From: an uncultured Bacteroidales bacterium
Lineage (GTDB): Bacteria > Bacteroidota > Bacteroidia > Bacteroidales > Paludibacteraceae
Reading direction: 5' to 3'
DNA: 64,000 nucleotides
Assembly (NCBI GenBank): GCA_900316005.1
Contig: ONBH01000003.1
Span: 62,001-126,000, forward strand
Shown: one piece after another, positions 47,970 to 58,188 of the stretch
How the letters are laid out: the number at the start of each line of letters is the position of its first letter
Numbering within the stretch: position 1 is the first letter of the stretch
Notes under the pieces: generated by a model
The model's input: the letters and a program-made list of their open reading frames with translations, nothing else
Databases searched by the model: none
Told to the model about the DNA's origin: nothing
Translations under genes and position numbers: made by a program

Positions 47970-49093
47970 CAATCCAGAATCAACATGGCATCGCCGTAGT
48001 CGCCGAAACGATATCCCTCGCGCAGCGCTACACGGTAAGCATTCATCACATTCTCGTAGCCACCGAAAGCTGCAACCATCATCAGCTGGCTGGATTGCGG
48101 GGGATAGAAGTTCACAAAGAACGCGTTCGCCACCGTGAAGTCGTACGGCGGGAAGATGAACTTGTTGGTCCAACCGTCATACACCTTCAGTTGACCACCG
48201 GTACCAACAACATGTTCCAAAGCTCGCATTACCTCGGTACCCACGGCACAGACCTTGGTATTCTTGGCATGCGCGGTATCAACGGCCCGGACCAATTCCT
48301 CGGGGATAGCGATCTGTTCGCTATCTACCTTATGTTTGGTAAGGTCTTCTACATCGACTGCCTTGAAGTTGCCAAGTGCCATATGCGAGGTCAAGAAACT
48401 ATGTCCGACGCCCTGTATCTCAAGGCGCTTGAGCAGCTGCTTAGAGAAATGCAAGCATGCAGCGGGAGCCGCTACAGCACCGATCTTCTTGGCAAAGATA
48501 GACTGATAACGCTCCTCGTCAATCTCGCGGACACATTGCTCCAGATCCTCGTCATCGGCGAGGTGGAACTCCTGCTTGAAAGCGGCTAAAGTCTCTTCGT
48601 CCATCGGACGACGGATATATTTGGGCAGCGGCGTCACACCCATAGCATACAGGTGCTTGATAAAATCTTCGCCTACATAGTCGGTCAGAAAACGCAGGGT
48701 ACGACCACGCGAAGTGGTGTTGTCAACCACCTCTGCCACAATAGAGCTCTCCTCATCGAAGAAGAGTTTGTTACCGATACGTATCTTACGCGCGGGGTCC
48801 ACCAATACGTCCCAATAGCGCATGTCGCGGTTCAACTCGCGGAGCAGGAAGACCTCAATATTCGCCAGGGTCTTCTCCTTCTTGGCGTACATACGGGCGG
48901 GGAAGACCTTCGTATCGTTAAATATAAATAAGTCACCTTCTCCGAATAGAGGCACCAGGTCCTTGACCAACATATGTTCTATCTCACCGTTCTTGCGATG
49001 CAGAACGAGCAGACGTGCTTCGTCGCGATAGTGACGGGGATACTGAGCTATTTGCTCGTCGGAAACCTTAAATTTGAATTGACTTAGTTTCAT
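47969..49093 (-). CDS. queA: S-adenosylmethionine:tRNA ribosyltransferase-isomerase
   Basis: 374 residues from ATG 49093 (TTG 49099 is possible). [34 protein letters not shown] and FINFYPPQSSQLMMVAAFGG-like C-terminal phrases identify QueA, which forms epoxyqueuosine in tRNA. It overlaps the end of truB by 26 bp. Together with truB and trmN6 it is one of three tRNA/RNA modification genes in the window. Confidence 0.95.
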   Translation of the reverse strand: MKLSQFKFKVSDEQIAQYPRHYRDEARLLVLHRKNGEIEHMLVKDLVPLFGEGDLFIFNDTKVFPARMYAKKEKTLANIEVFLLRELNRDMRYWDVLVDPARKIRIGNKLFFDEESSIVAEVVDNTTSRGRTLRFLTDYVGEDFIKHLYAMGVTPLPKYIRRPMDEETLAAFKQEFHLADDEDLEQCVREIDEERYQSIFAKKIGAVAAPAACLHFSKQLLKRLEIQGVGHSFLTSHMALGNFKAVDVEDLTKHKVDSEQIAIPEELVRAVDTAHAKNTKVCAVGTEVMRALEHVVGTGGQLKVYDGWTNKFIFPPYDFTVANAFFVNFYPPQSSQLMMVAAFGGYENVMNAYRVALREGYRFGDYGDAMLILD

Positions 49094-49775
49094 TATCAAT
49101 CAGTTGTGTAAATTGTTCAAAATTCATACAGTCCTCCACGCGTATATCACCCACTCGGGTGCGTCTGAGCGCGATGAGGTGTGCGCCACTACTCAGTCTC
49201 TCGCCAATATCACGTGCCAGCGCGCGGATATACGTACCCTTTGAGCACGATATGCGCAGTACAAGCTGCATCGTCTCGGCATCAAAACTGAGTACCTCTA
49301 TTTCATCGATGACCAGCAGTTTGGCTTTCAGTTCTGCCTCCTGTCCTTTGCGTGCCAGTTCGTAGGCACGCTTACCATCCACCTTGACGGCTGAGAACAT
49401 CGGCGGTACCTGCCACTGCTCGCCCAGGAATGTCGGTATCACCTCATCAATCAGCGCGCGGGTGATATGCTCCGTGGAATAGGTGGCATCAATGGGTTTC
49501 TCCAGGTCATAACTGGGCGTCGTGGCACCGATTTGTAGCGTGGCCACATATTCCTTCGTGTGATTCTGCAGTTGGTCAATCAGTTTGGTCTTACGCCCCG
49601 TACAAACGACCACTACCCCTGTAGCCAAGGGGTCTAAGGTGCCGGTATGACCTACCTTCAGCTTCTTCAGCCCCAAGCGGTGGCATAAGAGCCATCGCGT
49701 CTTGCCCACCACATCAAAGCTGGTCCAGCGGTAGGGCTTATCAAATGCCAATATCTCGCCCTCAACAAAGTCCAT
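49068..49775 (-). CDS. truB: tRNA pseudouridine-55 synthase
   Basis: 235 residues from ATG 49775. [13 protein letters not shown] and [20 protein letters not shown] carry the catalytic aspartate of the TruB family; [20 protein letters not shown] and [15 protein letters not shown] follow. It makes U55 of the T-loop into pseudouridine. The start overlaps the uppP end by 14 bp; upstream in-frame codons belong to uppP. Confidence 0.95.
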   Translation of the reverse strand: MDFVEGEILAFDKPYRWTSFDVVGKTRWLLCHRLGLKKLKVGHTGTLDPLATGVVVVCTGRKTKLIDQLQNHTKEYVATLQIGATTPSYDLEKPIDATYSTEHITRALIDEVIPTFLGEQWQVPPMFSAVKVDGKRAYELARKGQEAELKAKLLVIDEIEVLSFDAETMQLVLRISCSKGTYIRALARDIGERLSSGAHLIALRRTRVGDIRVEDCMNFEQFTQLIDNETKSIQI

Positions 49776-50568
49776 ACACAATGGCAAACACGCCGACGAG
49801 CATGCAATATACCGCAAAATATACCAAGCGCTGACGACGCACGATATCAATCATAAACCGGCAGGCAAAACAGCCCGATAGGAACGCCGCTACAAAACCA
49901 ACCACCAGCGGCAACAAGCCGATTGAGGTGGAAACCTCACCCTTCAGGAGGTCCAAGAGACTAAGGAACGCTTCCCCTAAAATAGGTATCAGCACCATCA
50001 GGAAGGAGAACTGTGCGACGCTCTCTTTCTTCACGCCGCAAAGTAGGCCGGTTGCTATCGTCGTACCACTACGGCTCAAGCCCGGCAAAACAGCAATGGC
50101 TTGTGCGCAGCCGATGATGAAAGCATCACGCCAGGTCACCTCGTGCGGTGAAGTCAGGCGGCGTTTTTGCAACCACTCGCTCAGATACAGCAGGCACGCC
50201 GTTACTATCAAGCAGATACCCACCAGCAGCAGTCCGTGGCCGAAGAAGGCCTCCACCTCATCCTTGAAGAACATACCGACGATGAACACCGGTATCATGC
50301 TCACAAGAATCTTAGCGACATATTCCTTTTCAGCATTCCATTTCGGGGTAGTAAATGTACCCTGAAAGAGCTTGGCTATCTCGTGCCATAGGACACAGAT
50401 GGTCGAGAGCACCGTGGCTGTATGCACCACAATGGCAAAAAGCAGGTTCTCATCACCGGCAGTGCCCAGCAAGGCCTGACCTATCTCCAGGTGCCCGGAG
50501 GACGAAACGGGCAGGAACTCTGTCAGCCCCTGCACCATACCTAATATCAATGCTTCCCACCAACTCAT
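49762..50568 (-). CDS. uppP: Undecaprenyl-diphosphatase (BacA type)
   Basis: 268 residues, about eight membrane helices. [20 protein letters not shown] and [20 protein letters not shown] are the two signature motifs of UppP, which recycles the undecaprenyl lipid carrier of cell-wall synthesis. ATGA overlap with the upstream DUF3098 gene and a 14-bp overlap with truB indicate one transcript. Confidence 0.96.
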   Translation of the reverse strand: MSWWEALILGMVQGLTEFLPVSSSGHLEIGQALLGTAGDENLLFAIVVHTATVLSTICVLWHEIAKLFQGTFTTPKWNAEKEYVAKILVSMIPVFIVGMFFKDEVEAFFGHGLLLVGICLIVTACLLYLSEWLQKRRLTSPHEVTWRDAFIIGCAQAIAVLPGLSRSGTTIATGLLCGVKKESVAQFSFLMVLIPILGEAFLSLLDLLKGEVSTSIGLLPLVVGFVAAFLSGCFACRFMIDIVRRQRLVYFAVYCMLVGVFAIVYGLC

Positions 50569-50804
50569 TCATTCGGCTGTTTTTCTTCTTTCTTCTTCGG
50601 CCGATACAAGATGGCAAAAACCATCAGCACAAAGCCAAGGAGCGAAATCATTGGACCTACTGTGATGCGACGGAAAGAAAAAATATCAGGGTTATACTCA
50701 GTCGCTCCGCTCGGTTCACCCGTCATCAGCACAAAGCCGGTGATAATGATGACAAATGAGATAACGATATAGAGCGCATTGCGTTTGGGTAAATTATATT
50801 TCAT
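50565..50804 (-). CDS. DUF3098 small membrane protein
   Basis: 79 residues from ATG 50804. Two hydrophobic helices ([20 protein letters not shown] and [19 protein letters not shown]) and a charged C-terminus match the Bacteroidota family found between ftsX and uppP. It overlaps ftsX by 11 bp. Role unknown; synteny suggests the cell envelope or division. Confidence 0.85.
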   Translation of the reverse strand: MKYNLPKRNALYIVISFVIIITGFVLMTGEPSGATEYNPDIFSFRRITVGPMISLLGFVLMVFAILYRPKKKEEKQPNE

Positions 50805-51654
50805 ACATCTTATCAATTTTCATTCGTACATAACGTTCGGTGGCAAAGAGCGATGCCAAGAAGGCGATCAGCACACCACATACCATAACGGTAACGGCGA
50901 TAAAGGTTATATTCTGCCACGTATAGGGGAAGAGGACAATGCCCAAGCGTACCTTACAGTAGTACACCGCCCCGGCCAATGCCAATAGTGCCAACAGACC
51001 GGCCTCGAAGCCCATACGTACGTTGCGGCGGATGAACGGCGCGCGGATAACCCACGGCGTGGCACCCACCAGACGCATGGTATTAATAAGGAAACGCTTG
51101 GAATAGATATGCAGGCGTATCGTATTAACTATCAGCACCAGCGACATCAGCAGCAACGATATGGCCACCACTGCCAGTACGAGCGATACCTCGTTCACGC
51201 CGCGATCCAACACCTGCACCACATCCTGCTGATAGAGTACTTCATCAACATAAGGAAGCGACTCCAAAGACGTACGGATAGCCCGCAGGCTATCAGGCTG
51301 TGCATAGACGGCTTCCAGATACACCTCATAGGCATCGGTCAGGGGGTTGTAGCCCAAGAACTTCTTGGGGTCTTCACCCAACTGCTGGATGTGTTCCTGC
51401 AAGGCCTGCTCCTTGGTCACCAGTACATAGTGATGGCAATACGGCGCATGGTCCATCATATCAGCAAACCGCTGCAGCGAGGTGCTGTCAGCCTCCTCGG
51501 TCATGACAACCGTGAGGGCCAGATTCTCCTTGACGCGCGTCAGCAGATTATGTGCGCTCAGCAGTACGATGCACTCCAAACCCACCAAAAACAGCACCAG
51601 CGCAACGCTGATGGTCGTGGTGAGGTACATATTAAAGAAACGATGTTTTTTCAC
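50794..51654 (-). CDS. ftsX: Cell-division protein FtsX
   Basis: 286 residues with the FtsX layout: one N-terminal helix (about 12-34), a periplasmic domain (ENLALTVVMTEEAD...VLYQQDVV), then three C-terminal helices. As the permease-like partner of the FtsE ATPase it controls septal peptidoglycan hydrolases. ftsE is not adjacent. First gene of the ftsX-DUF3098-uppP-truB-queA-ung run. Confidence 0.92.
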   Translation of the reverse strand: MKKHRFFNMYLTTTISVALVLFLVGLECIVLLSAHNLLTRVKENLALTVVMTEEADSTSLQRFADMMDHAPYCHHYVLVTKEQALQEHIQQLGEDPKKFLGYNPLTDAYEVYLEAVYAQPDSLRAIRTSLESLPYVDEVLYQQDVVQVLDRGVNEVSLVLAVVAISLLLMSLVLIVNTIRLHIYSKRFLINTMRLVGATPWVIRAPFIRRNVRMGFEAGLLALLALAGAVYYCKVRLGIVLFPYTWQNITFIAVTVMVCGVLIAFLASLFATERYVRMKIDKMYEI

Positions 51655-51688
51655 AGTCTTGTCGTCCGTTGGTATATTTCGAAAATAA

Positions 51689-51711
51689 GGGCAGGTCTCA
51701 ATGGCCTGCCC
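51689..51711 (-). terminator. Terminator of the T9SS operon
   Basis: GGGCAGG and CCTGCCC arms around a 9-base loop, 17 bp after the gldN stop on the minus strand and followed by TTATTTT. Separates the T9SS operon from ftsX. Confidence 0.7.
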
Positions 51712-51727
51712 CTATGTTTCAGAAAGA

Positions 51728-52717
51728 TTAATACTCCCACAGGTCTTGTTCGAAGGTCAGCAGCGCTGTAGCAATCTTATCCTGTTCTTTGGCAATCTCC
51801 TCGGGGTCAATAGCGTAGTCCAAGATCATACGGTCGTACATGTCACTCTGGGCCACCAGATACGAGGAATAGAGGCGCTTCTGGAAGAACTCTTCGTACG
51901 TCACGCGCTTCGACTCGTTCGATGTCGGAATCATGTACTGCTTAGCCAGGTACGGACGCAAATCATCAAATACCACCCAGAACATAATCGACTGCAGGAA
52001 AGCCGTCACGTATTCCTCGGGATTTGTAGGCTCAACCTCAATCTTGTCAGCATAGAGCGGAGCTATGCCGATAATCTTGGAGTAAAGACGCGAGGTGTGC
52101 TTGTCAAAGAAGATAACTTCCTGTATCAGATATTTGAGCTGATTCTTGACAACAGTCTCAAAGTTCTGATAATTAGCCACGTAGCCGGAATTCTCATCTG
52201 CCGTATCCTTGCACCATATCAACTTGGCCGGCGAACGGGTTCTGTCGTAATATGCGGCCATGGCGTCATCATCACCATAAAAATCAGCCTCTGAGTATGA
52301 AAAGTTCTGGAATGCATCAGGTACATCCAAATAGCCCAAACGAGCTGCATCCGAATAATCCGGATTGATGCGATGCTGCATCAGGTTGAACTCCGTACCA
52401 TAAATAGGCATTCCGTCAATCGCTGCGTTCGCAATTACGTTCAGCAAGTTATGGTACCGCTCATGGCTGGTATGAATGGGATAATACAACTGGAAGTTCT
52501 GCTTATAACGCATATCAATTACGCGATACACCACCCTACTCCACACGATGTCATCGGCGCGGTGGAAAATAGACACCAGCGTGTCGGCATTATCCTCCAA
52601 TTCCTGAGTCTCCAGACGCAGGTTACCCTTGGCATCAAAGAAAGAGCGAGGCAGTTGTTGCGCACTGACGGTCAGGACAGCCAACAGAACAACCAATGTC
52701 ACACAAATTCGTTTCAT
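51728..52717 (-). CDS. gldN: T9SS ring protein GldN/PorN
   Basis: 329 residues with a signal peptide (MKRICVTLVVLLAVLTVSAQ). ADDIVWSRVVYRVIDMRYKQNFQLYYP (in part) and the later KLIWCKDTADENS fit GldN/PorN, the periplasmic partner that forms a ring with lipoprotein GldK. Last gene of the cluster; a terminator hairpin follows. Confidence 0.95.
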   Translation of the reverse strand: MKRICVTLVVLLAVLTVSAQQLPRSFFDAKGNLRLETQELEDNADTLVSIFHRADDIVWSRVVYRVIDMRYKQNFQLYYPIHTSHERYHNLLNVIANAAIDGMPIYGTEFNLMQHRINPDYSDAARLGYLDVPDAFQNFSYSEADFYGDDDAMAAYYDRTRSPAKLIWCKDTADENSGYVANYQNFETVVKNQLKYLIQEVIFFDKHTSRLYSKIIGIAPLYADKIEVEPTNPEEYVTAFLQSIMFWVVFDDLRPYLAKQYMIPTSNESKRVTYEEFFQKRLYSSYLVAQSDMYDRMILDYAIDPEEIAKEQDKIATALLTFEQDLWEY

Positions 52718-52737
52718 ATCAATTGTCAGTCTAAGTA

Positions 52738-54354
52738 TTAGTTCATTTCAATAGTAAAGGACTCCAGCGTCTTAACCGTCTCACCGCCCTTGGCTTTGAA
52801 GCGAATATTCTCGAATTTAACCATCGCGCCCTTTTTCTGCTTCTTAATCGAATTAAGCTGATCGGTTGAGAAATTGGGGCCGGATGAATTTAATGATTTA
52901 CCGTTAATCTTGGTTTGGAAACTTACGATATCGAAGTCCAACTTCAGAAGCACATCCTCACCGTAGGAAGCCACGACCTTACACTTACCGCCACCAAGGG
53001 TACTCGGAGCGATTTTATCACGGAAGAGGGCACCGTTAGGCAGTTGGACAAAGCCTTGGGGATTCGGGAGCTTCTTAACCTTATAGGCTTCTTCACCCAT
53101 CTTCACCATCTTACCGGTACCATCGACATCAGCCATGACCACAATCTTGACCTCCTTACCGATAGCCTCGGGTGCGATGCGGATAACGACGTGACCACGC
53201 TTGTCGTCACTGGTAACCTTACCGCCCTCAACCTGAATACGCATCTTGTCTGCGGGAACGCCAGGAACAGAAATGCTGTATTTGTTGTCATACTCAGCAT
53301 AGATAGCCGACAACTCGGTATTCGAAATCGAAGCAGAGGGTTCACCTACGGTATAGTCGTGTTGGAATGGAACCTCAATAACCTTACCCTCGTTATCGAG
53401 GAAAGTCAGATAACCCTTGATGGTCTTCGGACCGGAACTGCTGGCTACTACGTCGTAAACACCGTCGGAACCGAGTTTGACACCCTCCACATAGCAGTCA
53501 GGCGTCTTAGTCGAGTCCACAGCTGCCAGAATAATCTTAGCACGATAGTGTGAGCCACGCATAACGTAATCAGAAGGATCCGGAATTACGTGTGCCTCAA
53601 ACTTATTCACACGCAGGTCGGCGGCATCGGTACGCTGCATGAGGTATTGAACCATCTGACCTTCTGAAGCACGGATATCGTTCTGAATCTTGGTTAATAG
53701 AGTGATGGATGCGCAGAGGGGGACTTCGTCAAAGGTAGCCTTTACCCACTCTTCATCCTTACGATCGTGGTGGTTGTAAATCGGGTCGGTGGAGAAGAGG
53801 CTGCTGAACTGGCCTTGCATCTGCGGGTCATGTTCACGTACGAGTTCGCAGAGGAACTCACGGTAGTTAGCAATGGCTTCCTTCAGGTGCTCACCATTCA
53901 GGCGTCCGTCTTCGGCTGTCTCAACCAGGGTATATTGACCCGTTACGTCCTTATTGTCCTTATTAACAATCTCGCGGGTGGGGTCACCGTTGGGGTCGTT
54001 ATTGATACGCTTCTGTACTTCCGATTCGCCGTCAGCCAACGATACGATAGCCACCTTATAGTCCTGAATGTAGTTGTACAGCGAGTCTGACTTGCGACGC
54101 AACTGACCGGCTTTCTCATACATCTCGCGGGTCTTATCGGGGTTCTCTTCGTTAGCGTGTTTGAAATCGGAATAGAGTTTCTCGTTGCGGGCATAGGTTG
54201 CATCAATACTGGAATGCAAGCTATTATCCACACGTGTGAAACCATCCAAGATGTCCTTACTTACGTTCAATGCCAACATGGCCGTAAGTACCAGGTACAT
54301 CATACCTATCATCTTTTGTCTCGGGGTTTCCGGACAGTTTTTTGCTCCTCCCAT
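52738..54354 (-). CDS. gldM: T9SS motor protein GldM/PorM
   Basis: 538 residues. MGGAKNCPETPRQKMIGMMY and LVLTAMLALNVSKDILDGF form the cytoplasmic start and the single membrane helix; a long periplasmic region with Ig-like domains follows. GldM and GldL form the proton-driven rotary motor that energises secretion. Spacing to gldN is 20 bp. Confidence 0.97.
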   Translation of the reverse strand: MGGAKNCPETPRQKMIGMMYLVLTAMLALNVSKDILDGFTRVDNSLHSSIDATYARNEKLYSDFKHANEENPDKTREMYEKAGQLRRKSDSLYNYIQDYKVAIVSLADGESEVQKRINNDPNGDPTREIVNKDNKDVTGQYTLVETAEDGRLNGEHLKEAIANYREFLCELVREHDPQMQGQFSSLFSTDPIYNHHDRKDEEWVKATFDEVPLCASITLLTKIQNDIRASEGQMVQYLMQRTDAADLRVNKFEAHVIPDPSDYVMRGSHYRAKIILAAVDSTKTPDCYVEGVKLGSDGVYDVVASSSGPKTIKGYLTFLDNEGKVIEVPFQHDYTVGEPSASISNTELSAIYAEYDNKYSISVPGVPADKMRIQVEGGKVTSDDKRGHVVIRIAPEAIGKEVKIVVMADVDGTGKMVKMGEEAYKVKKLPNPQGFVQLPNGALFRDKIAPSTLGGGKCKVVASYGEDVLLKLDFDIVSFQTKINGKSLNSSGPNFSTDQLNSIKKQKKGAMVKFENIRFKAKGGETVKTLESFTIEMN

Positions 54355-54407
54355 TTCTTGCTATTAAATTTGGGGTTTTACTCAGTTTTCACGAACCGAC
54401 TGGTCTC

Positions 54408-55385
54408 TTAGGCCAGGGCGTTGAGCATATTACCGTAAACCTTATTGAGGTCGGCTATTTGAGCAGCTAATTTCTTGGCACCTGCTTCGTATTCAGCAGA
54501 GCTCTTGAGGGCTTCGGCAGCCGAAGCAGCCATCTTCTCCATACCTGCGCTCATGGACTTCACCTGAGCAGTCTGCTCCTTGATGGCATCAGCCTGAGCC
54601 TGCAGAGCGTTGAGTTGGAGCTCATATACCGAGTTCATACCGGCCAGTTTGTTATTGACAGCAGCGACACCCTCGGTATAACTACGGGTGTTAGCAGCTA
54701 CGCCTTGCATGTCATTAACAATTGCGGTATAGGTCTCAGCCAGTTTATCGTTCTTATCGCTGAGTTGGTCAGCGGAAGCAGCGAACTTACCGGTAGCAGT
54801 AGCGGCAATCTCCATCTGTTCGCCAAGTTTCGAGGAAGCGGCAGCCACCTTGCCCAGGTCAGCGAGTTGATTGGCAGTCTTAGAAAGTTCGGCAATGCCT
54901 TTGCGCAATGCGTTTGCATCGTCATCAGCCAGCGGAGAAGCCGTCGGTACGACAGACCCCTGAGCATTATTGGAGGGCGCAGCATTGAAACTATTCCCCT
55001 CGGTCTTGGTTCCATCGGGGTTCTCAACACCGGCACCTAACAGCGTCGGACGAGGCATCTTCTCAAGTTCCTTCAGGTAGTTGGGTTCGGTACCGTAGCC
55101 CATCAATTGCGGGAATACGTGCTCCCAATGGAAATCCACGTGGGGTTTATCCAAGCAACCGATGATAAACAGGAATGCCTCGGTAAACATACCAATCATC
55201 AGCACCGTACTTGCTCCGGGCCAGTGAAGGATTTTGAACAAGGCACCAACAATCACGACGGACGCACCGATAGAATAAATCATACCCACAGCTTTCTTAC
55301 CGTTGTAGGAATCATACCAATGCATAAACTTGGCTCCAAAGCCCATTTTTACAGTAGCATCTTGAGCAACTTTCTCTTTTGCCAT
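54408..55385 (-). CDS. gldL: T9SS motor protein GldL/PorL
   Basis: 325 residues. Two membrane helices (about 33-52 and 58-77, with a glutamate at 69 in the second, the expected proton-path residue) and a long cytoplasmic coiled-coil tail (ANQLADLGKVAAASSKLGE..., SAGMEKMAASAAEAL). Partner of GldM. ATG at 55346 (14th codon) is a possible alternative start. Confidence 0.96.
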   Translation of the reverse strand: MAKEKVAQDATVKMGFGAKFMHWYDSYNGKKAVGMIYSIGASVVIVGALFKILHWPGASTVLMIGMFTEAFLFIIGCLDKPHVDFHWEHVFPQLMGYGTEPNYLKELEKMPRPTLLGAGVENPDGTKTEGNSFNAAPSNNAQGSVVPTASPLADDDANALRKGIAELSKTANQLADLGKVAAASSKLGEQMEIAATATGKFAASADQLSDKNDKLAETYTAIVNDMQGVAANTRSYTEGVAAVNNKLAGMNSVYELQLNALQAQADAIKEQTAQVKSMSAGMEKMAASAAEALKSSAEYEAGAKKLAAQIADLNKVYGNMLNALA

Positions 55386-55437
55386 ATTGATTAGATTTTT
55401 TAGTTAATATTCTTTTGTTGGTTTTTCAGTTATCGGA

Positions 55438-56784
55438 TTAGTCGCCAATGAACGAGCGAACGCAGCGGAATCCGATATACGTACGGCTTTCGTACTGATA
55501 CTCATAGGTACGAGCGCCACACTGCATGTAGGCACTAATATCCTTCCAGCTACCACCCTTGACGATCTTACGCTTCAACACATCGGGGTCGTCCTTACGG
55601 GCCATATATTGGAAATCAGGGTTAATGTCGCTCACATAGGTATTGGCGGCAGGGTTGAAGGCTGACGAGGTCCATTCCGCCACATTACCGGCCATGTCAA
55701 ACAGGCCGAAATCGTTAGGTTGGAATTGCGCCACGCGCATAGTCATGACACCGGTATCATCGCTGTAGGCACCACGGTAGGGTTTGAAGTTGGCCAAGAA
55801 GCAACCCTTAGCATCGCGAGCATAGTTGCCGCCCCAGGGATACATCGCCATCTTACGTCCGCCACGCGCAGCATATTCCCACTCAGCCTCGGTCGGGAGA
55901 CGGTAGATATGCACGGGAGCTGTGATATGTGTCTCGAGGAAATGGGTACGCCAGTGGCAGAAAGCATGAGCCTGCTCCCAAGTGACACCTACCACAGGAT
56001 ACTCTGAGTAACCCGGGAAAGCGAAGTAACCACGCTGCATCGGGTCATTATAGGCATACTGGAAGTCACGGATCCATACCATTGTATCGGGATACACACT
56101 AATAATCTTGTTGGTACGCAAGTCTTTCGGCTCCTTCAGCGGACGCTCAATGGTAGAGTCACGAATGTAACCCTCTTCATCAATCCAGAACGTATCCACT
56201 CGTGCCAACGCGCCCTCGGGATACATACCCTTGGCCACATCGAACTTATTCTCGTACTTAACGGCCTGATCAAGGTTGTCATACGAATAGTTGTAATGGA
56301 GCTTGATGGTCTTGAGCATGCCATCGCTATAACGCAACGGAGACAAGGCTTCCTGTACCTCTTCATCATCGCTGTCCCAAGGCACTTTCTTCTTCCAGTT
56401 GATGGTGAAGTTTTCCTCATCGAACTCGCCGTTACGGGGTACCAAAGCATACTCTTGCATGTCAGCACGGATGAGCAAGGTATAGGCAATCGAGTCGCGA
56501 ACCCAATTGACGAACTGCTTGTACTCGTTGTTGGTCACCTCCGTTTCATCCATCCAGAAAGCATTAACAGTACGCATACCGATGTTATCAGGCTGGTTGA
56601 AGACAGCTGACTGCGCATTTTCGCCCATCATGAATGATCCCTTCTTGATAAAAACCATTCCGTAAGGGTTAGCTTCCTTGAAATTTCCCGGCTTGCGTAC
56701 TCCGACCAATTCGCCTGCAGGACCATTGCATGCAGCCAGTATGGCTGTGAGCAACACTACGGGAAGACATTGTGTGATTTTCAT
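55438..56784 (-). CDS. gldK: T9SS lipoprotein GldK/PorK
   Basis: 448 residues. Lipobox LAAC with C19, then a formylglycine-generating-enzyme-like (sulfatase-modifying) domain: MVFIKKGSFMMG, TNNEYKQFVNWV, RLPTEAEWEYAARGG, VKGGSWKD and GFRCVRS. It is the outer-membrane-anchored ring partner of GldN and is structural rather than catalytic. Confidence 0.96.
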   Translation of the reverse strand: MKITQCLPVVLLTAILAACNGPAGELVGVRKPGNFKEANPYGMVFIKKGSFMMGENAQSAVFNQPDNIGMRTVNAFWMDETEVTNNEYKQFVNWVRDSIAYTLLIRADMQEYALVPRNGEFDEENFTINWKKKVPWDSDDEEVQEALSPLRYSDGMLKTIKLHYNYSYDNLDQAVKYENKFDVAKGMYPEGALARVDTFWIDEEGYIRDSTIERPLKEPKDLRTNKIISVYPDTMVWIRDFQYAYNDPMQRGYFAFPGYSEYPVVGVTWEQAHAFCHWRTHFLETHITAPVHIYRLPTEAEWEYAARGGRKMAMYPWGGNYARDAKGCFLANFKPYRGAYSDDTGVMTMRVAQFQPNDFGLFDMAGNVAEWTSSAFNPAANTYVSDINPDFQYMARKDDPDVLKRKIVKGGSWKDISAYMQCGARTYEYQYESRTYIGFRCVRSFIGD

Positions 56785-56833
56785 ATCTTATTTAGTTATA
56801 CTATTCGTTGTTTTCTTGTTTTATTTTACTTCG

Positions 56834-57844
56834 TCAGAGGTATCTGACACTTTTGTATCGGTTGGTTCGCCGTGGCTTCAGTATGTCGAAACCGTAGGCG
56901 AGGAACAATTCGTGCGAGCCGAAACTCTCCAGTAGCAGTTTGTTGGCGGGCAACTCGTAGGTGTAGCCTAATGTCAGTCCGCTGATAATCTCTACGCTAC
57001 CCAGGATATTCACACTACCGGCTATTCGATACCCCAATCCGAAACGGTAGCGGTCTTTCACCTCAGCCATGAGCGTCAGGTTGACATCCCAGTTCCGAAA
57101 GTCGGTCATCACCATCATGCTCGGGTGCAACACCCAGTTGCGATTGGAGCGGAAGCGGTGATGATAACCGCCGGCCATATAGAGCGTTCCTATCAGGGTT
57201 ATCTCGCTCTTGTCACTCCAGCGCAGCTTCGGTCTCGTAAGGTGGCTGTAACTGGCACTTACCCACCATGTGGGAGCTGTGTAGTACATGCCAATCGACA
57301 TATCAAAACCCATTCCTGAGGCTCCTTTGTCGCTCTTGCCGCCCCCCGTATTGCGGGGGATGGCATCATCCACCTCGGTGAAATAGTTTCCTTCGGATGC
57401 CACACTCGCTATTTCCTTCAAGTTGACACTATCCGCGCGGAAAGCTACGTTCACAAATCCCAGATCGATGCCCGCACTCAAATAACCTTTGCCTATCTTG
57501 TGCCGATATGCATACTGGACATGAAAAGCTTGGTTGCTGAATAGTCCGTACATATCGTTCAAAAACCTGACACCTGCTGCGTGCTTCGTCTTCCCGATGA
57601 CAAAGGGAGAAGAGAATGTCACGTACGTGGTCATCGGAGCGTTCTTGATGCCGGTAAACTGCATACGATGCAATCCGGCTACGCGCATCAAGTCACCCTC
57701 GCCCGCCGCCGCGGGGTTATAGGCTGTTTGTATATACATATATTGTCCTATCTGCGGATCCGTCTGCGCCAGCAAAGCAGGAACACAAACTACCCATAGC
57801 GATAGAAGGGCAACATATCTTTTCACTTTAATACTCCTCCTCAT
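56834..57844 (-). CDS. PorP/SprF family T9SS outer-membrane protein
   Basis: 336 residues from ATG 57844. MRRSIKVKRYVALLSLWVVC begins a signal peptide ending LLAQ; TDPQIGQYMYIQTAYNPAA is the PorP/SprF signature, followed by barrel strands. These proteins accompany gldKLMN and support secretion or anchoring of specific substrates. GTG at 57826, directly after the stop of the upstream gene, is a possible alternative start. First gene of the T9SS operon. Confidence 0.92.
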   Translation of the reverse strand: MRRSIKVKRYVALLSLWVVCVPALLAQTDPQIGQYMYIQTAYNPAAAGEGDLMRVAGLHRMQFTGIKNAPMTTYVTFSSPFVIGKTKHAAGVRFLNDMYGLFSNQAFHVQYAYRHKIGKGYLSAGIDLGFVNVAFRADSVNLKEIASVASEGNYFTEVDDAIPRNTGGGKSDKGASGMGFDMSIGMYYTAPTWWVSASYSHLTRPKLRWSDKSEITLIGTLYMAGGYHHRFRSNRNWVLHPSMMVMTDFRNWDVNLTLMAEVKDRYRFGLGYRIAGSVNILGSVEIISGLTLGYTYELPANKLLLESFGSHELFLAYGFDILKPRRTNRYKSVRYL

Positions 57845-58049
57845 CGAAGAAGAAGTCGTCTTTCGTAGGATAATCCGGCCAGATATCCTCGATGCTATCA
57901 TATACCTCGTCTTCTTCCTCAAGTTCCTGCAAGTTCTCTATTACCTCCATCGGTGCTCCGGTGCGGTTGGCATAGTCCAACAATTCATCCTTCGTTGCCG
58001 GCCAGGGGGCATCCTCAATTTTTGAAGCAAGTTCCAGTGTCCAATACAT
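57828..58049 (-). CDS. DUF2795 small acidic protein
   Basis: 73 residues from ATG 58049. MYWTLELASKIEDAPWPATK and IWPDYPTKDDFFFDEEEY match the Bacteroidota DUF2795 group. The function is unknown. It overlaps the porP start by 17 bp and is probably co-transcribed with the T9SS operon from the promoter at 58150-58181. Confidence 0.8.
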   Translation of the reverse strand: MYWTLELASKIEDAPWPATKDELLDYANRTGAPMEVIENLQELEEEDEVYDSIEDIWPDYPTKDDFFFDEEEY

Positions 58050-58149
58050 AGTTCTGCTTACGATTTTCTCATTATTATTTTCTTCAAATCCGACATGCAA
58101 CGACGACGCAAAAACGCGCCTTTGGGGTGCTTTACATCGAATTAACGTG

Positions 58150-58181
58150 CAAAATTATAAAAAAAAATTCGTTTGTGCAAG
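58150..58181 (-). promoter_or_regulatory. Likely promoter of the DUF2795-porP-gldKLMN operon
   Basis: Minus strand: -33 CTTG at 58181-58178, -7 TAATTTTG at 58157-58150, 20-bp spacing with a T-tract. All downstream genes to gldN are on the same strand with short gaps. Confidence 0.65.
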
Positions 58182-58188
58182 ACTTTTC